A DNA stretch of 41,172 bases, from positions 1 through 41,172 of the forward strand of contig JBBDZL010000007.1 in the NCBI GenBank assembly GCA_040900215.1. The letters run 5' to 3'. The notes under the pieces were generated by a model. It saw only the letters and a list, made by a program, of their open reading frames with translations. It did no database searches and had not been told where the DNA came from. The position numbers and the translations under genes are program-made. Of the stretch, positions 16,090 to 23,529 are shown piece after piece. Within the stretch, counting starts at the first letter, position 1. Every line of letters begins with the position of its first letter. The DNA is from 9FT-COMBO-53-11 sp040900215. GTDB lineage: Bacteria > Patescibacteriota > WWE3 > 9FT-COMBO-53-11.

Positions 16090-16809
16090 TCACTTCTTCG
16101 CCGGCAGCAACCTCTTTCGAAGCACCGCCAGAAGAGCCGCTCCGATGAGCAGGTACAGGTACTTGCTCCCGTCGGACAAACTCCCGCTGGAGAAGAGATG
16201 CGCGATCAGGGCGATGGCCCCTCCCGCGATAGCAATCTCCACCCCAATCCCCCAAAGGAACTTGATCGCCTTCCGGAGCTTGCTCCCACCCTTGCCGGTG
16301 TCCTTGTCGTTCTTCTTGGCGTCGGCAGCGGCAGTTTGTGCATCCGATTGAGGCAGGGAAGAGGCCTGCGACACCGGATTCGCCTGGGGGGCGGGAGCCG
16401 GTTTGAGGGCCGGCTTGCCAGCGGTAACGATCTCGGCCAAGGCCTTGATACAGTCACCGCAGAGCTCCGCCCGCCAGATGGCGTTGGTCAGCCGCTCCAG
16501 CTCAAAGTACTTGCTGGTAGCGGACAGACGCCAGAGCGGCGCGGGGTTCCCCCCCTTGCAGTTCCGGCACTTCCGGTCACTGTCGTCGGCCGGAGTGCAG
16601 TAGTTCTGCAGCTCCTCGCTGACAATCCCCGCCAAAACCTGCTTGGCAAAGCGCTTGGCGATCTTCCGGCCTTTCGGCTTTCTCCGCGGCCAGCGGATGG
16701 CGCGAATCTTCTGGAGCAAACCGGTCAGGTTCGCCAGAAGCACAGCCACGATCAGTGCCATCGCGCAGGAAACGGCGAGGATGGCGACCAGCAGAACCTG
16801 ACGGTCCAT
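16090..16809 (-). CDS. Membrane protein with Cys-rich motif and KGGSKL module
   Basis: A 239-residue protein of unknown function. An N-terminal membrane helix (about 5-30) is followed by a basic stretch (RRKPKGRKIAKRF) and a Cys cluster (CTPADDSDRKCRNCKGG, then CGDC near residue 117) that could bind zinc. A Pro/Ala linker leads to KDTGKGGSKLRKAIKFLW and two C-terminal helices, ending in a Lys/Arg tail. The KGGSKL module and following helices match the gene at 15547 in protein and DNA. The Shine-Dalgarno AGGAGG lies ten bases before the ATG, after a leader with three hairpins. Confidence 0.72.
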   Translation of the reverse strand: MDRQVLLVAILAVSCAMALIVAVLLANLTGLLQKIRAIRWPRRKPKGRKIAKRFAKQVLAGIVSEELQNYCTPADDSDRKCRNCKGGNPAPLWRLSATSKYFELERLTNAIWRAELCGDCIKALAEIVTAGKPALKPAPAPQANPVSQASSLPQSDAQTAAADAKKNDKDTGKGGSKLRKAIKFLWGIGVEIAIAGGAIALIAHLFSSGSLSDGSKYLYLLIGAALLAVLRKRLLPAKK

Positions 16810-16822
16810 TGAACTGCCTCCT

Positions 16823-16889
16823 GTCGCCTTAGGCGACTGAATTCCCCCTTAGGGGATATTTGGTTGGACGGCTTCCGCCCTTGGCGGAA
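16823..16889 (-). promoter_or_regulatory. Leader with three consecutive hairpins
   Basis: Within the ~100-base leader of the 16090 gene are three perfect inverted repeats with short loops: 16823-16837 (GTCGCC/GGCGAC), 16843-16856 (TCCCC/GGGGA) and 16873-16889 (TTCCGCC/GGCGGAA). The last hairpin before the gene ends a few bases from AGGAGG. They may tune mRNA stability or translation. Confidence 0.6.
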
Positions 16890-16920
16890 ACCTAGCAACC
16901 CTATTCGGTTGTATAGCTAT

Positions 16921-16949
16921 AGGATAGCATAGAAACGGGAGAAAATCAA
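16921..16949 (-). promoter_or_regulatory. Sigma70-type promoter of the 16090 gene
   Basis: Minus strand TTGATT (16944-16949), 17-base spacer, TATCCT (16921-16926), a close copy of the promoter at 15998-16026. Confidence 0.7.
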
Positions 16950-17008
16950 CTTTGAATTTCCCGTTCTCTCCCGAAATTTGGTAACCTAGAGGGGTAGGCT
17001 TCCAATCC

Positions 17009-18797
17009 ATGCCCGAAGAACCGCTCACAACCAAACAGCACGCCGTCCCCCAGCAGGTCTTTGGGGTCCNNNNNNNNNNNNNNNNNNNNNNNNNNNNNNN
17101 NNNNNNNNNNNNNNNNNNNNNNNNNNNNNNNNNNNNNNNNNNNNNNNNNNNNNNNNNNNNNNNNNNNNNGAAGAACCGCTCACAACCAAACAGCACGCCG
17201 TCCCCCAGCAGGTCTTTGGGGTCCAGTTCAAGCTGGTCGGGGATCTGACCATCCGCCAGTTTGCGATCCTGGCGATCTGCGGGTTCTTTGCTTTCCTCTT
17301 CTTCTCCTCCAACCTTTTCATCATTTTTCGGATTTTAATTTCCGGCACGTTCCTCCTCGCCGGAGTCGGCTTTGCTTTTGTTCCCGTCCAGGATCAGCCG
17401 TTGGACCAGTGGATTGCGGCTTTCTTCCGGGCGGTCTACGCTCCCACCCGCCGGATGTGGGCGAAGAGCACCGCTCCGGCTGAGTTCCTGGTGCTGGAAA
17501 TGCCCAAATTCACTCGGGTGACCGGACCAGAAGTTAGTCCCGAAGAATCTCGCCGACGGTTGGAAACTTACCTGGGGGCGATCCATGAAAAGAGGGAATT
17601 GAATCCGATTGATCTGGCGGAAGAGCAGTACCTGGAATCGATCCGCGGTTTGGCCCAAACAATGGTTGTTCCCGCTCTCGCTCCGATTGCCGCTCCCGTA
17701 CCGTCCGCCCCTTCGCCGGCGCTGACGCTGGAAGAGGTGATGGCCCCCCCGCCGACTGTTTCGCCAGTCGCCCCGAGCGCAGTCGAGGGACCACCCCCGC
17801 CCCCGTTGGCGCCGCGGCTCAAGTTCGTGGAGGCGACTAGAATGGTAGAGCGGGCAACGCTCGCTTCGGCCGTCAACTTCACCGAACCGGTCTATAAGGT
17901 CCAGCGGGGAAGAGTCGCCAGTTACTTCGCCGCCCGGCGCAACATCCGCCCCAACCGGCGCCTGACGCCGTTGGCGATCGCCGGCGAGATGGTTTATGCT
18001 CCCGTCCGCGAGCAAATAATTGATCCCGAATTACCCTCGGCGCCCACTCTGGCTGAGCCGACCCCGGTCGCCGGTTACCAGTCGCCAGTTCCCAGTTTCC
18101 AGTCACCGGTTCCTCTCGCCCCGGAGCCAATCGCCCCCCCGCCTCCTCTTCCCGAGCCAATTCCCGCACCGCCTCCTCCGAAACCGGTCGCCCCGCCGCC
18201 GACTGTTCCTCCAGTCGTCCCGAGCGAAGTCGAGGGACCCCCACCCGCTCCGGTCCCCGAACCCGAAAAACCGGTTGAAGCGCCTCCGCCGGTGGNNNNN
18301 NNNNNNNNNNNNNNNNNNNNNNNNNNNNNNNNNNNNNNNNNNNNNNNNNNNNNNNNNNNNNNNNNNNNNNNNNNNNNNNNNNNNNNNNNNNNNNNCCACC
18401 CGCTCCGGTCCCCGAACCCGAAAAACCGGTTGAAGCGCCTCCGCCGGTGGAAGCTCCGCCTCCGGCCCCCCCACCGGTGATCCAGCTGGCGCCCTCCTTG
18501 CCAAAGCCCTCGGCGGCGGCGCCGATCGCTCCGCCTAAGGCCGGGGCGAACATTATCGCCGGAATTGTTTTTGGCCCCCAAGGCGGAGTCCTCGACCAAA
18601 CTCTGGTCGTGGTGGAAGACGAAAAAGGAAATGTCGTCCGCGCCATCAAAACCAACGAACTGGGCAAATTTATCATCAGCCCGCTGCCGAACGGCCGGTA
18701 CACGGTCAGAGTCCCGAAGACGCCGTTTTCCTTTGCTACAATGAAAGTTGAGCTAACGGGAAAGGAAATGGATCAGATGGAAATGCGATCAAGTTAG
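17009..18797 (+). CDS. PrgI family protein fused to Pro-rich linker and C-terminal beta-sandwich
   Basis: Two artificial gaps (17070-17169, 18296-18395) with 55-base duplicated flanks interrupt it; corrected, the frame is continuous with 492 residues. The first ~100 residues match PrgI: VFGVQFKLVGDLTIRQFAIL, then two membrane helices (about 34-54 and 55-73) and QPLDQWI. PrgI is a small inner-membrane partner of VirB4 in type IV secretion systems of Gram-positive type. Beyond it come ~200 residues with Pro-rich runs, a short conserved patch (VYKVQRGRVASYFAARRNI) and a C-terminal transthyretin-like/CarboxypepD_reg-type domain (IAGIVFGPQGGVLDQTLVVV to LPNGRYTVRV). Two short dispersed repeats lie in the linker. 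VirB4 genes follow. Confidence 0.82.
17070..17169. other. 100-N scaffold gap with duplicated flanks
   Basis: 17015-17069 equals 17170-17224 (55 bases). No sequence is missing. Confidence 0.95.
17751..17791. repeat. Short dispersed repeat, copy 1 (in PrgI linker)
   Basis: A 41-base unit with the core CGAGCGCAGTCGAGGGA, repeated at 18198-18238 with few changes. It is read in frame as PSAVEGP. The core resembles a common bacterial interspersed repeat of the GAGCGAAGTCGAG type. Confidence 0.7.
18071..18113. repeat. CCAGT-type short tandem repeat
   Basis: A run built on CCAGT/CCAGTT units (TTACCAGTCGCCAGTTCCCA and onward), read in frame as YQSPVPSFQSPVP within the PrgI linker. Confidence 0.55.
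18198..18238. repeat. Short dispersed repeat, copy 2 (in PrgI linker)
   Basis: Second copy of the 41-base unit at 17751-17791, with core CGAGCGAAGTCGAGGGA, read in the same frame as PSEVEGP. Confidence 0.7.
18296..18395. other. 100-N scaffold gap with duplicated flanks
   Basis: 18241-18295 equals 18396-18450 (55 bases). The assembly broke in the repetitive Pro-rich linker of the PrgI gene. Confidence 0.95.
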
Positions 18798-18860
18798 TTG
18801 TCTAGTGGTTTGGTTAGTTGGTGGTTCGGTAAGTACCAAATAACCAGAAAACAAGACAAC
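18797..18860. repeat. Imperfect inverted repeat between PrgI and VirB4 N-part
   Basis: 18797-18816 pairs with 18841-18860 at 16 of 20 positions around a 24-base loop, and the right arm continues into CAACCAAACAACCAAC. There is no U run, so it is not a typical terminator. It looks like a mobile short repeat of the CAACCA type, also seen inside valS at 30340. Confidence 0.55.
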
Positions 18861-18872
18861 CAAACAACCAAC

Positions 18873-19583
18873 ATGGCTCAAGCCAAACCGCCCAAAACCC
18901 AAGCCACCACCCAAGAACACCTTGATGTCCTGGACATTCAAGGCGACCTAATCCTGCTCAAGAACGGCAACGCCTCCCTCGTTTTGGAAACCACTTCGGT
19001 CAACTTTGATCTGCTCTCCGAACGGGAGCAAGACTCCATGATCGGGGCCTATGCGGCGATGCTCAACTCCCTCTCTTTTCCGATCCAGGTCCTCGTCCGC
19101 TCCCGCAAGCTGGACCTCTCCAATTACCTAAAGTGGGTCGACGAGCAGGCGGCGATCTCCACCCAAGCCAACCCCTATCTCCGAGAGAAGATCACCTCCT
19201 ATAAGGAGTTCATCGCCTCTCTTGTCCAGAAGGGCGAGGTTTTAGACAAGCGCTTCTACCTGGTGATCCCGCACTTCGAAGCGGTTTCCCTGCCGCGCCC
19301 CGGTTTCCTGGATTTCCTTCTCGGCCGCAAGACCCAGGGCCCGCGGATCAACCGCGCGGAAGTTTTGGAGCGCGCCAAAACCGACTTGGAACCAAAGCGC
19401 GACCACTTGCTCAAGCAGCTGGAAAGATTAGGAATTAAGGCCCGTCAGTTGGCCACTCCCGAACTGATCGGCATGTTCTACGAGATCTACAACCCGGAAC
19501 AGGCCCAGTTCCAGCACATCGCCGGCGGGGCGGGCAACTACACTTCGACGATGGTGGAGCCGGCGGTAGGAGGAGAACAATAA
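18873..19583 (+). CDS. VirB4/TraC N-terminal region protein
   Basis: A 236-residue protein corresponding to the N-terminal, non-ATPase part of VirB4/TraC-type ATPases (HLDVLDIQGDLILLKNGNASLVLETTSVNFDLLSE). Here it is encoded separately, with the ATPase in the next gene and overlapping at TAATG (19581-19585). No membrane segment is seen. The ATG at 18873 is preferred; the longer frame from 18798 would translate the inverted repeat. It should work at the inner face of the membrane with PrgI and VirB4. Confidence 0.78.
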   Translation: MAQAKPPKTQATTQEHLDVLDIQGDLILLKNGNASLVLETTSVNFDLLSEREQDSMIGAYAAMLNSLSFPIQVLVRSRKLDLSNYLKWVDEQAAISTQANPYLREKITSYKEFIASLVQKGEVLDKRFYLVIPHFEAVSLPRPGFLDFLLGRKTQGPRINRAEVLERAKTDLEPKRDHLLKQLERLGIKARQLATPELIGMFYEIYNPEQAQFQHIAGGAGNYTSTMVEPAVGGEQ

Positions 19584-21475
19584 TGGTGGAAACTCCCAAC
19601 GTTTACGCCCCGACCGCTCCCGCTCCCGCCGCCGGCAGTCCGGCGACTCTTTCCGATCTGGCCCAGACGATCGCGGCCGGTGCGGTTTCGGTCCAGGACA
19701 TCATCGCCCCGCCCTCGATCGACGTCGATTTCAACCATCTGAAGATCGGAGAGACTTTTGTCCGGACCCTCTTCGTTTCCGGCTACCCCCGCTTTGTCGG
19801 CGCAAACTGGCTTTCGCCACTGATCAATTTCAACCACACCCTCACTCTCTCAATGTTCTACTACCCGGTCGAGTCCAAAGGAGTCTTGGATGACCTGCGA
19901 CGCAAGATCGCCGAGATGGAAGCGACCATCAAGGAAAACGAGAAGTCCGGCCGAGTGGCTGACCCGACGGTCGAGGCGGCAGTTGAGGACGCCCGCTCCC
20001 TCCAAGAGCAGTTGGTCAAAGGGACCGAGCGCTTCTTCCAGTTCTCTTTCTACATCACCATCAGCGCTGATTCGATGGAAGAGCTGGATGCAGTGACCAA
20101 GAAGGTGGAGTCCACCCTCGGTTCTCTGCTCCTGCTCTCCAAGCACGCCACCCTCCGGATGGAAGAGGCCTTCCAATCCACTATCCCGACTTGCTTGGAT
20201 AAGCTCAAGATCATGCGGAACATGGATACGACCTCGATTGCGACCACCTTCCCGCTGACTTCTTCGGAGCTGACCGCCAATGAGGGAATCCTCTACGGAA
20301 TTAACGAGCACAACGGCTCCCTGATCATCTTTGACCGCTTCTCGCTGGAGAACGCCAACACCGTCGTCTTCGCCAAATCCGGCGCCGGCAAATCCTACAT
20401 GGTCAAGCTGGAAGCAATCCGTTCCCTGATGTTCGGGACCGAAGTAATGGTAATCGACCCTGAGAAAGAGTACGAGCAACTCTCCAAGAACATCGGCGGA
20501 GACTATATCACTTTCTCGCCGGCCTCTCCGGCCAAGATCAATCCCTTTGACATGTCGGGGACCTACGAGGAAGGGGAGAACGAATTAGCGCTAAAGATCC
20601 TCTCTCTCCACACCCTCTTCAAGGTCATCATGGGCCAGCTCACCCCCGCTGAGGACGCCTTGCTGGACCGGACCCTCTTGGAGACCTACGCCAAGAAAGG
20701 AATTACCCAAGATTCGACCACTCATCAAAACCCCGCCCCGGTGATGGCGGATCTCTATGCGGTCCTGAAGGCCAACCCCGAAGGCCAGTCATTGGCCGAC
20801 CGAGTCGAGCAGTACGTCACCGGCTCCCTCAAGGGGATCTTCGACCAGCCCTCCACCGTTGACATCCGCAACACTTTCACCGTCTTCTCGACCCGGGACT
20901 TGGAAGAAAAGGTCCGGCCGGTGGCGATGTATATCATCCTGGACTTCATCTGGAGCCGGATCCGCCGGGAGATAAAAAAGAGGGTTTTGGTCGTCGATGA
21001 GGCCTGGTACTTGATGCAGCACCCCGACTCGGCGGTCTTTATGTACTCCATCGCCAAGCGGGCCCGCAAATACTACCTCGGGCTGACGACGATCACTCAG
21101 GACGTGGCCGATTTCCTTCGTTCCGACTACGGCAAGGCGATCGTGACCAACTCTTCGATCCAAATCCTGCTTAAGCAGCACCCGGCCGCGATCGACGAGA
21201 TCACCAGGGTCTTCTACCTCTCGGAGGGAGAAAAGCGGATTCTCCTCGCCGCCAACGTCGGGGAGGGCCTCTTCTTCGCCGGGCCCAACCACGTCGCGAT
21301 GCAGGTTGTCGCTTCGCCGGAGGAGCACCCTCTCGCCACCTCTTCTCCTAAGGAAATCCTGGAGATCCGGGAGAAGCTGGAAAAAGAGGCTCGGGAAAAG
21401 GGGTTGCCAACCGAGGCCACCCCGCCATCGGCGGGGACGCCCGCACCCACTGCTCCTACTGCGCCCATCGCTTAA
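19583..21475 (+). CDS. virB4: VirB4/TraC-like secretion ATPase
   Basis: A 630-residue hexameric-type ATPase that energises pilus biogenesis and substrate transport in type IV secretion systems. Walker A is AKSGAGKSY at about residues 264-272; Walker B is VLVVDEAW at about 470-477, followed by the conserved RARKYYLGLTTITQD and the sensor-like TNSSIQILLKQ. The N-terminal ~250 residues include a coiled insertion (EMEATIKENEKSGRV) and the last ~40 are Pro/Ala-rich. The TAATG overlap couples it to the preceding gene, and the dciA-like gene starts two bases after its stop. No VirD4-type coupling ATPase or relaxase accompanies it. Confidence 0.92.
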   Translation: MVETPNVYAPTAPAPAAGSPATLSDLAQTIAAGAVSVQDIIAPPSIDVDFNHLKIGETFVRTLFVSGYPRFVGANWLSPLINFNHTLTLSMFYYPVESKGVLDDLRRKIAEMEATIKENEKSGRVADPTVEAAVEDARSLQEQLVKGTERFFQFSFYITISADSMEELDAVTKKVESTLGSLLLLSKHATLRMEEAFQSTIPTCLDKLKIMRNMDTTSIATTFPLTSSELTANEGILYGINEHNGSLIIFDRFSLENANTVVFAKSGAGKSYMVKLEAIRSLMFGTEVMVIDPEKEYEQLSKNIGGDYITFSPASPAKINPFDMSGTYEEGENELALKILSLHTLFKVIMGQLTPAEDALLDRTLLETYAKKGITQDSTTHQNPAPVMADLYAVLKANPEGQSLADRVEQYVTGSLKGIFDQPSTVDIRNTFTVFSTRDLEEKVRPVAMYIILDFIWSRIRREIKKRVLVVDEAWYLMQHPDSAVFMYSIAKRARKYYLGLTTITQDVADFLRSDYGKAIVTNSSIQILLKQHPAAIDEITRVFYLSEGEKRILLAANVGEGLFFAGPNHVAMQVVASPEEHPLATSSPKEILEIREKLEKEAREKGLPTEATPPSAGTPAPTAPTAPIA

Positions 21476-21530
21476 TCATGGCATTTGAACAAATCGGCCA
21501 GTCTCTGACCCATTTCACCCGCCGGAGTCC

Positions 21531-21630
21531 NNNNNNNNNNNNNNNNNNNNNNNNNNNNNNNNNNNNNNNNNNNNNNNNNNNNNNNNNNNNNNNNNNNNNN
21601 NNNNNNNNNNNNNNNNNNNNNNNNNNNNNN
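21531..21630. other. 100-N scaffold gap with duplicated flanks
   Basis: 21476-21530 equals 21631-21685 (55 bases). The dciA-like gene's true 5' end is present on both sides. Confidence 0.95.
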
Positions 21631-21632
21631 TC

Positions 21633-21956
21633 ATGGCATTTGAACAAATCGGCCAGTCTCTGACCCATTTCACCCGCCGGAGTCCCGCCCAGGGCGAGGC
21701 TCGCCTTTGGCGGCCCATCCGAGCCGCCGCTGCTGCCCTGGAAGTGGAACGGGAGGCCCAGAAGCACCTCCCGGAGTGGGCAAAGATGATTTCCTTTCGA
21801 GAAGGACGATTAATCATTGGAACACCCTCACCCACCCATTCCCAGGAAATATTTTTACAGGCGCGGGATCTAAAAAGAAAAGTCAACGAGGGGTTGGGAG
21901 GAAAAATAGTTGAAGAGGTAAGATACCGAGTTACTCCTGCAGCCGGACGGGCATAA
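21633..21956 (+). CDS. dciA: DciA-like (DUF721) replicative helicase loader candidate
   Basis: A 107-residue protein matching the DUF721/DciA pattern: an N-terminal helix, then LPEWAKMISFREGRLIIGTPSPTHSQEIFLQARDLKRKVNEGLGGKIVEEVRYRV, read in short pieces as 'x-x-h-S-F-R-x-G-x-L-x-V' followed by the S-x-Q-E-h-x-x-x-x-x-x-L-x-x-x-h-N motif. DciA loads the replicative helicase DnaB in bacteria without DnaC/DnaI. The location beside dnaN and dnaA supports this. The same start occurs at 21478 in the duplicated copy before the gap, two bases after the VirB4 stop, so it is co-transcribed with the secretion genes. Its 3' end overlaps dnaN by 26 bases, tail to tail. Confidence 0.72.
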   Translation: MAFEQIGQSLTHFTRRSPAQGEARLWRPIRAAAAALEVEREAQKHLPEWAKMISFREGRLIIGTPSPTHSQEIFLQARDLKRKVNEGLGGKIVEEVRYRVTPAAGRA

Positions 21957-23022
21957 TCACGTGCCGGTAGTTTTTATCCTTCGGCGAGGTGAACAGAACC
22001 GGGTCCAGGCTGGAATTCAGCGATAGCTGGATTTCATCCTCAAACAGGGCATTCAGAGCATCGCTGACGTAGCGGGAGTTGAAGGCAATTCTCCCCTTCT
22101 TTCCCTCACCGCCGATCACGACTTCTTGCCGAGCTTCTCCCTGCTGGGCTTCCTGTGAGGAAACCTCCAAAACCTTTTTCTGGGGGTCGTAGTCAAAAAT
22201 GATAATCGTCACCCCTTCGTCCGAAAAGACCGAGGCCAGCTGAACGGCCTTGAGCACCTCCTCCTTGGCAAAGCCGATCTTGGTCTCGAAATTGGCCGGA
22301 ATGATCTGCTCGTATTCGGGAAACTCTCCCTCCAGCATTTGGGAGAGGACCAGAAAATCGGGGGACCGGAAGAAGAGCTGGCCTTCGTCGGCCATTCCCA
22401 CTTCCACTTCTCCTTTTACCAGCCGGGAAACCTCCGCCAAGGACCGGGCCGGCACCACCGCTGTTAATCCCTCGCCGGCTACCGGGAGCTTCTTTTCGCC
22501 CAGCCGAAACCCGTCCACTCCTGCCAAAGTAAGAGTTCCTCCCCCCAACCGAAGCAGAATCCCGGTCAGAATGGGGCGGGACTCATCCTGGGCAGCGGCA
22601 AAAGAAACCTGGGTAACCGCCCCTTCCAGATCCTTGGCCGGAATCCGGAACAGCTCCTTGCCGGGGGAGGCCAGGTTCGGAAACTCCGTCGCCGGCATGC
22701 CGTTAATCTTGGAGGAAAAACTTTCCGCCTCAATGGTCAGGATATCCTTTTGAGCTTTGAGGGTGATCTTTCCCGGCGGGAGATTGGATACGATCGAAAC
22801 CAGCAGGCGGGCCGGGACTGTGATCGAGCCCTCGGCTACCACCTTGGCGCCGACCTTGGTCTTGACTCCCGTTTCCAGGTCGGTCGCGGTTAGGTGCAGG
22901 ACTCCCTTTTCGGCGGCGAGCAGGACGTTCTCCAGAATCGGCAAAGCCGATTTGGCCGAAGCCACCCGGGCAGCGGCGGTCAGGCTGGGAAGCAGATTTT
23001 CCTGCAAAACGGTTAGCTCCAT
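21931..23022 (-). CDS. dnaN: DNA polymerase III beta subunit (sliding clamp)
   Basis: A 363-residue protein of usual clamp length with three repeated clamp folds. Recognisable segments are SALPILENVLL near 25, the PATEFPNL motif ending domain 1, SRPILTGILL in domain 2, PEYEQIIP, and the C-terminal HVIMPVRLQE. It encircles DNA and tethers the polymerase. Unlike the common dnaA-dnaN order, here dnaN ends the leftward rpmH-rnpA-yidD-yidC-khpB series on the other side of dnaA. Its ATG overlaps the khpB stop (TAATG), so it is translationally coupled to khpB. Confidence 0.97.
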   Translation of the reverse strand: MELTVLQENLLPSLTAAARVASAKSALPILENVLLAAEKGVLHLTATDLETGVKTKVGAKVVAEGSITVPARLLVSIVSNLPPGKITLKAQKDILTIEAESFSSKINGMPATEFPNLASPGKELFRIPAKDLEGAVTQVSFAAAQDESRPILTGILLRLGGGTLTLAGVDGFRLGEKKLPVAGEGLTAVVPARSLAEVSRLVKGEVEVGMADEGQLFFRSPDFLVLSQMLEGEFPEYEQIIPANFETKIGFAKEEVLKAVQLASVFSDEGVTIIIFDYDPQKKVLEVSSQEAQQGEARQEVVIGGEGKKGRIAFNSRYVSDALNALFEDEIQLSLNSSLDPVLFTSPKDKNYRHVIMPVRLQE

Positions 23023-23501
23023 TACTTGCTCTCCGGGGGCTTATCTCCGGGAACCACTACCACATGCCTTTCGCGATTCTCCCCTCGACTCTCGGTCCAC
23101 ACCCCTTTTTCATCCTGCAGGACGACATGGATAATCCGCCGTTCGGCAGCCGGCATCGCCGGAAAAGAAACCTCTTTCAGCAGGAAGCGGGCTTTGTCAG
23201 CGGCTTCCAAAGCGCGCCGGCGGAGCTCCTCCTCACGCTCCCGGCGGTAGCCGCCGGCTTCCAGATTGAAGGGGGTAAACTCCCCCAACTTCTTGACCGA
23301 CATTACTCCCAAAACCGTTTGGAGGGCGTCCAGGGTTTGGCCGTGGTAGCCGATCAAAAAAGAGCTGTCGCTCTCCTCTTGGGGAATTAGGTTCACCAGC
23401 AGCCGGCCCTCCTGCTCTTCGACTTCCGCTTGGGCGGGGATGCCCATTTTCTCCAGAAGTTCGACGCTTTTATCTTTAAGGAAATTACTTGCTTCCGCCA
23501 T
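23022..23501 (-). CDS. khpB: RNA-binding KH/R3H protein KhpB (Jag/SpoIIIJ-associated)
   Basis: A 159-residue protein with a KH-like domain (DSSFLIGYHGQTLDALQ, the G-x-x-G loop as IGYHG) and a C-terminal R3H domain (RREREEELRRRALEAADKAR to PAAERRIIH). The family binds RNA and affects cell division and envelope genes; it usually follows yidC. I place the start at the Met at 23501 (MAEASNFL), not further upstream, because an extended -10 (TGC-TACATT) ends seven bases before it and upstream residues do not fit the family. The long N-terminal Jag domain is absent or reduced to ~20 residues. Confidence 0.88.
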   Translation of the reverse strand: MAEASNFLKDKSVELLEKMGIPAQAEVEEQEGRLLVNLIPQEESDSSFLIGYHGQTLDALQTVLGVMSVKKLGEFTPFNLEAGGYRREREEELRRRALEAADKARFLLKEVSFPAMPAAERRIIHVVLQDEKGVWTESRGENRERHVVVVPGDKPPESK

Positions 23502-23517
23502 TGTTTTTAATGTAGCA
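23502..23517 (-). promoter_or_regulatory. Extended -10 promoter of khpB-dnaN, predicted leaderless
   Basis: Minus strand TGC-TACATT (TACATT = 23509-23514) ends seven bases before the ATG at 23501. It could give dnaN expression independent of the rpmH promoter. Confidence 0.55.
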
Positions 23518-23529
23518 CAACGAAAAAAT

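Noticed and set aside
18797..18860. Inverted repeat as a transcription terminator
   Set aside because: No U run follows and genes of the same system continue downstream.
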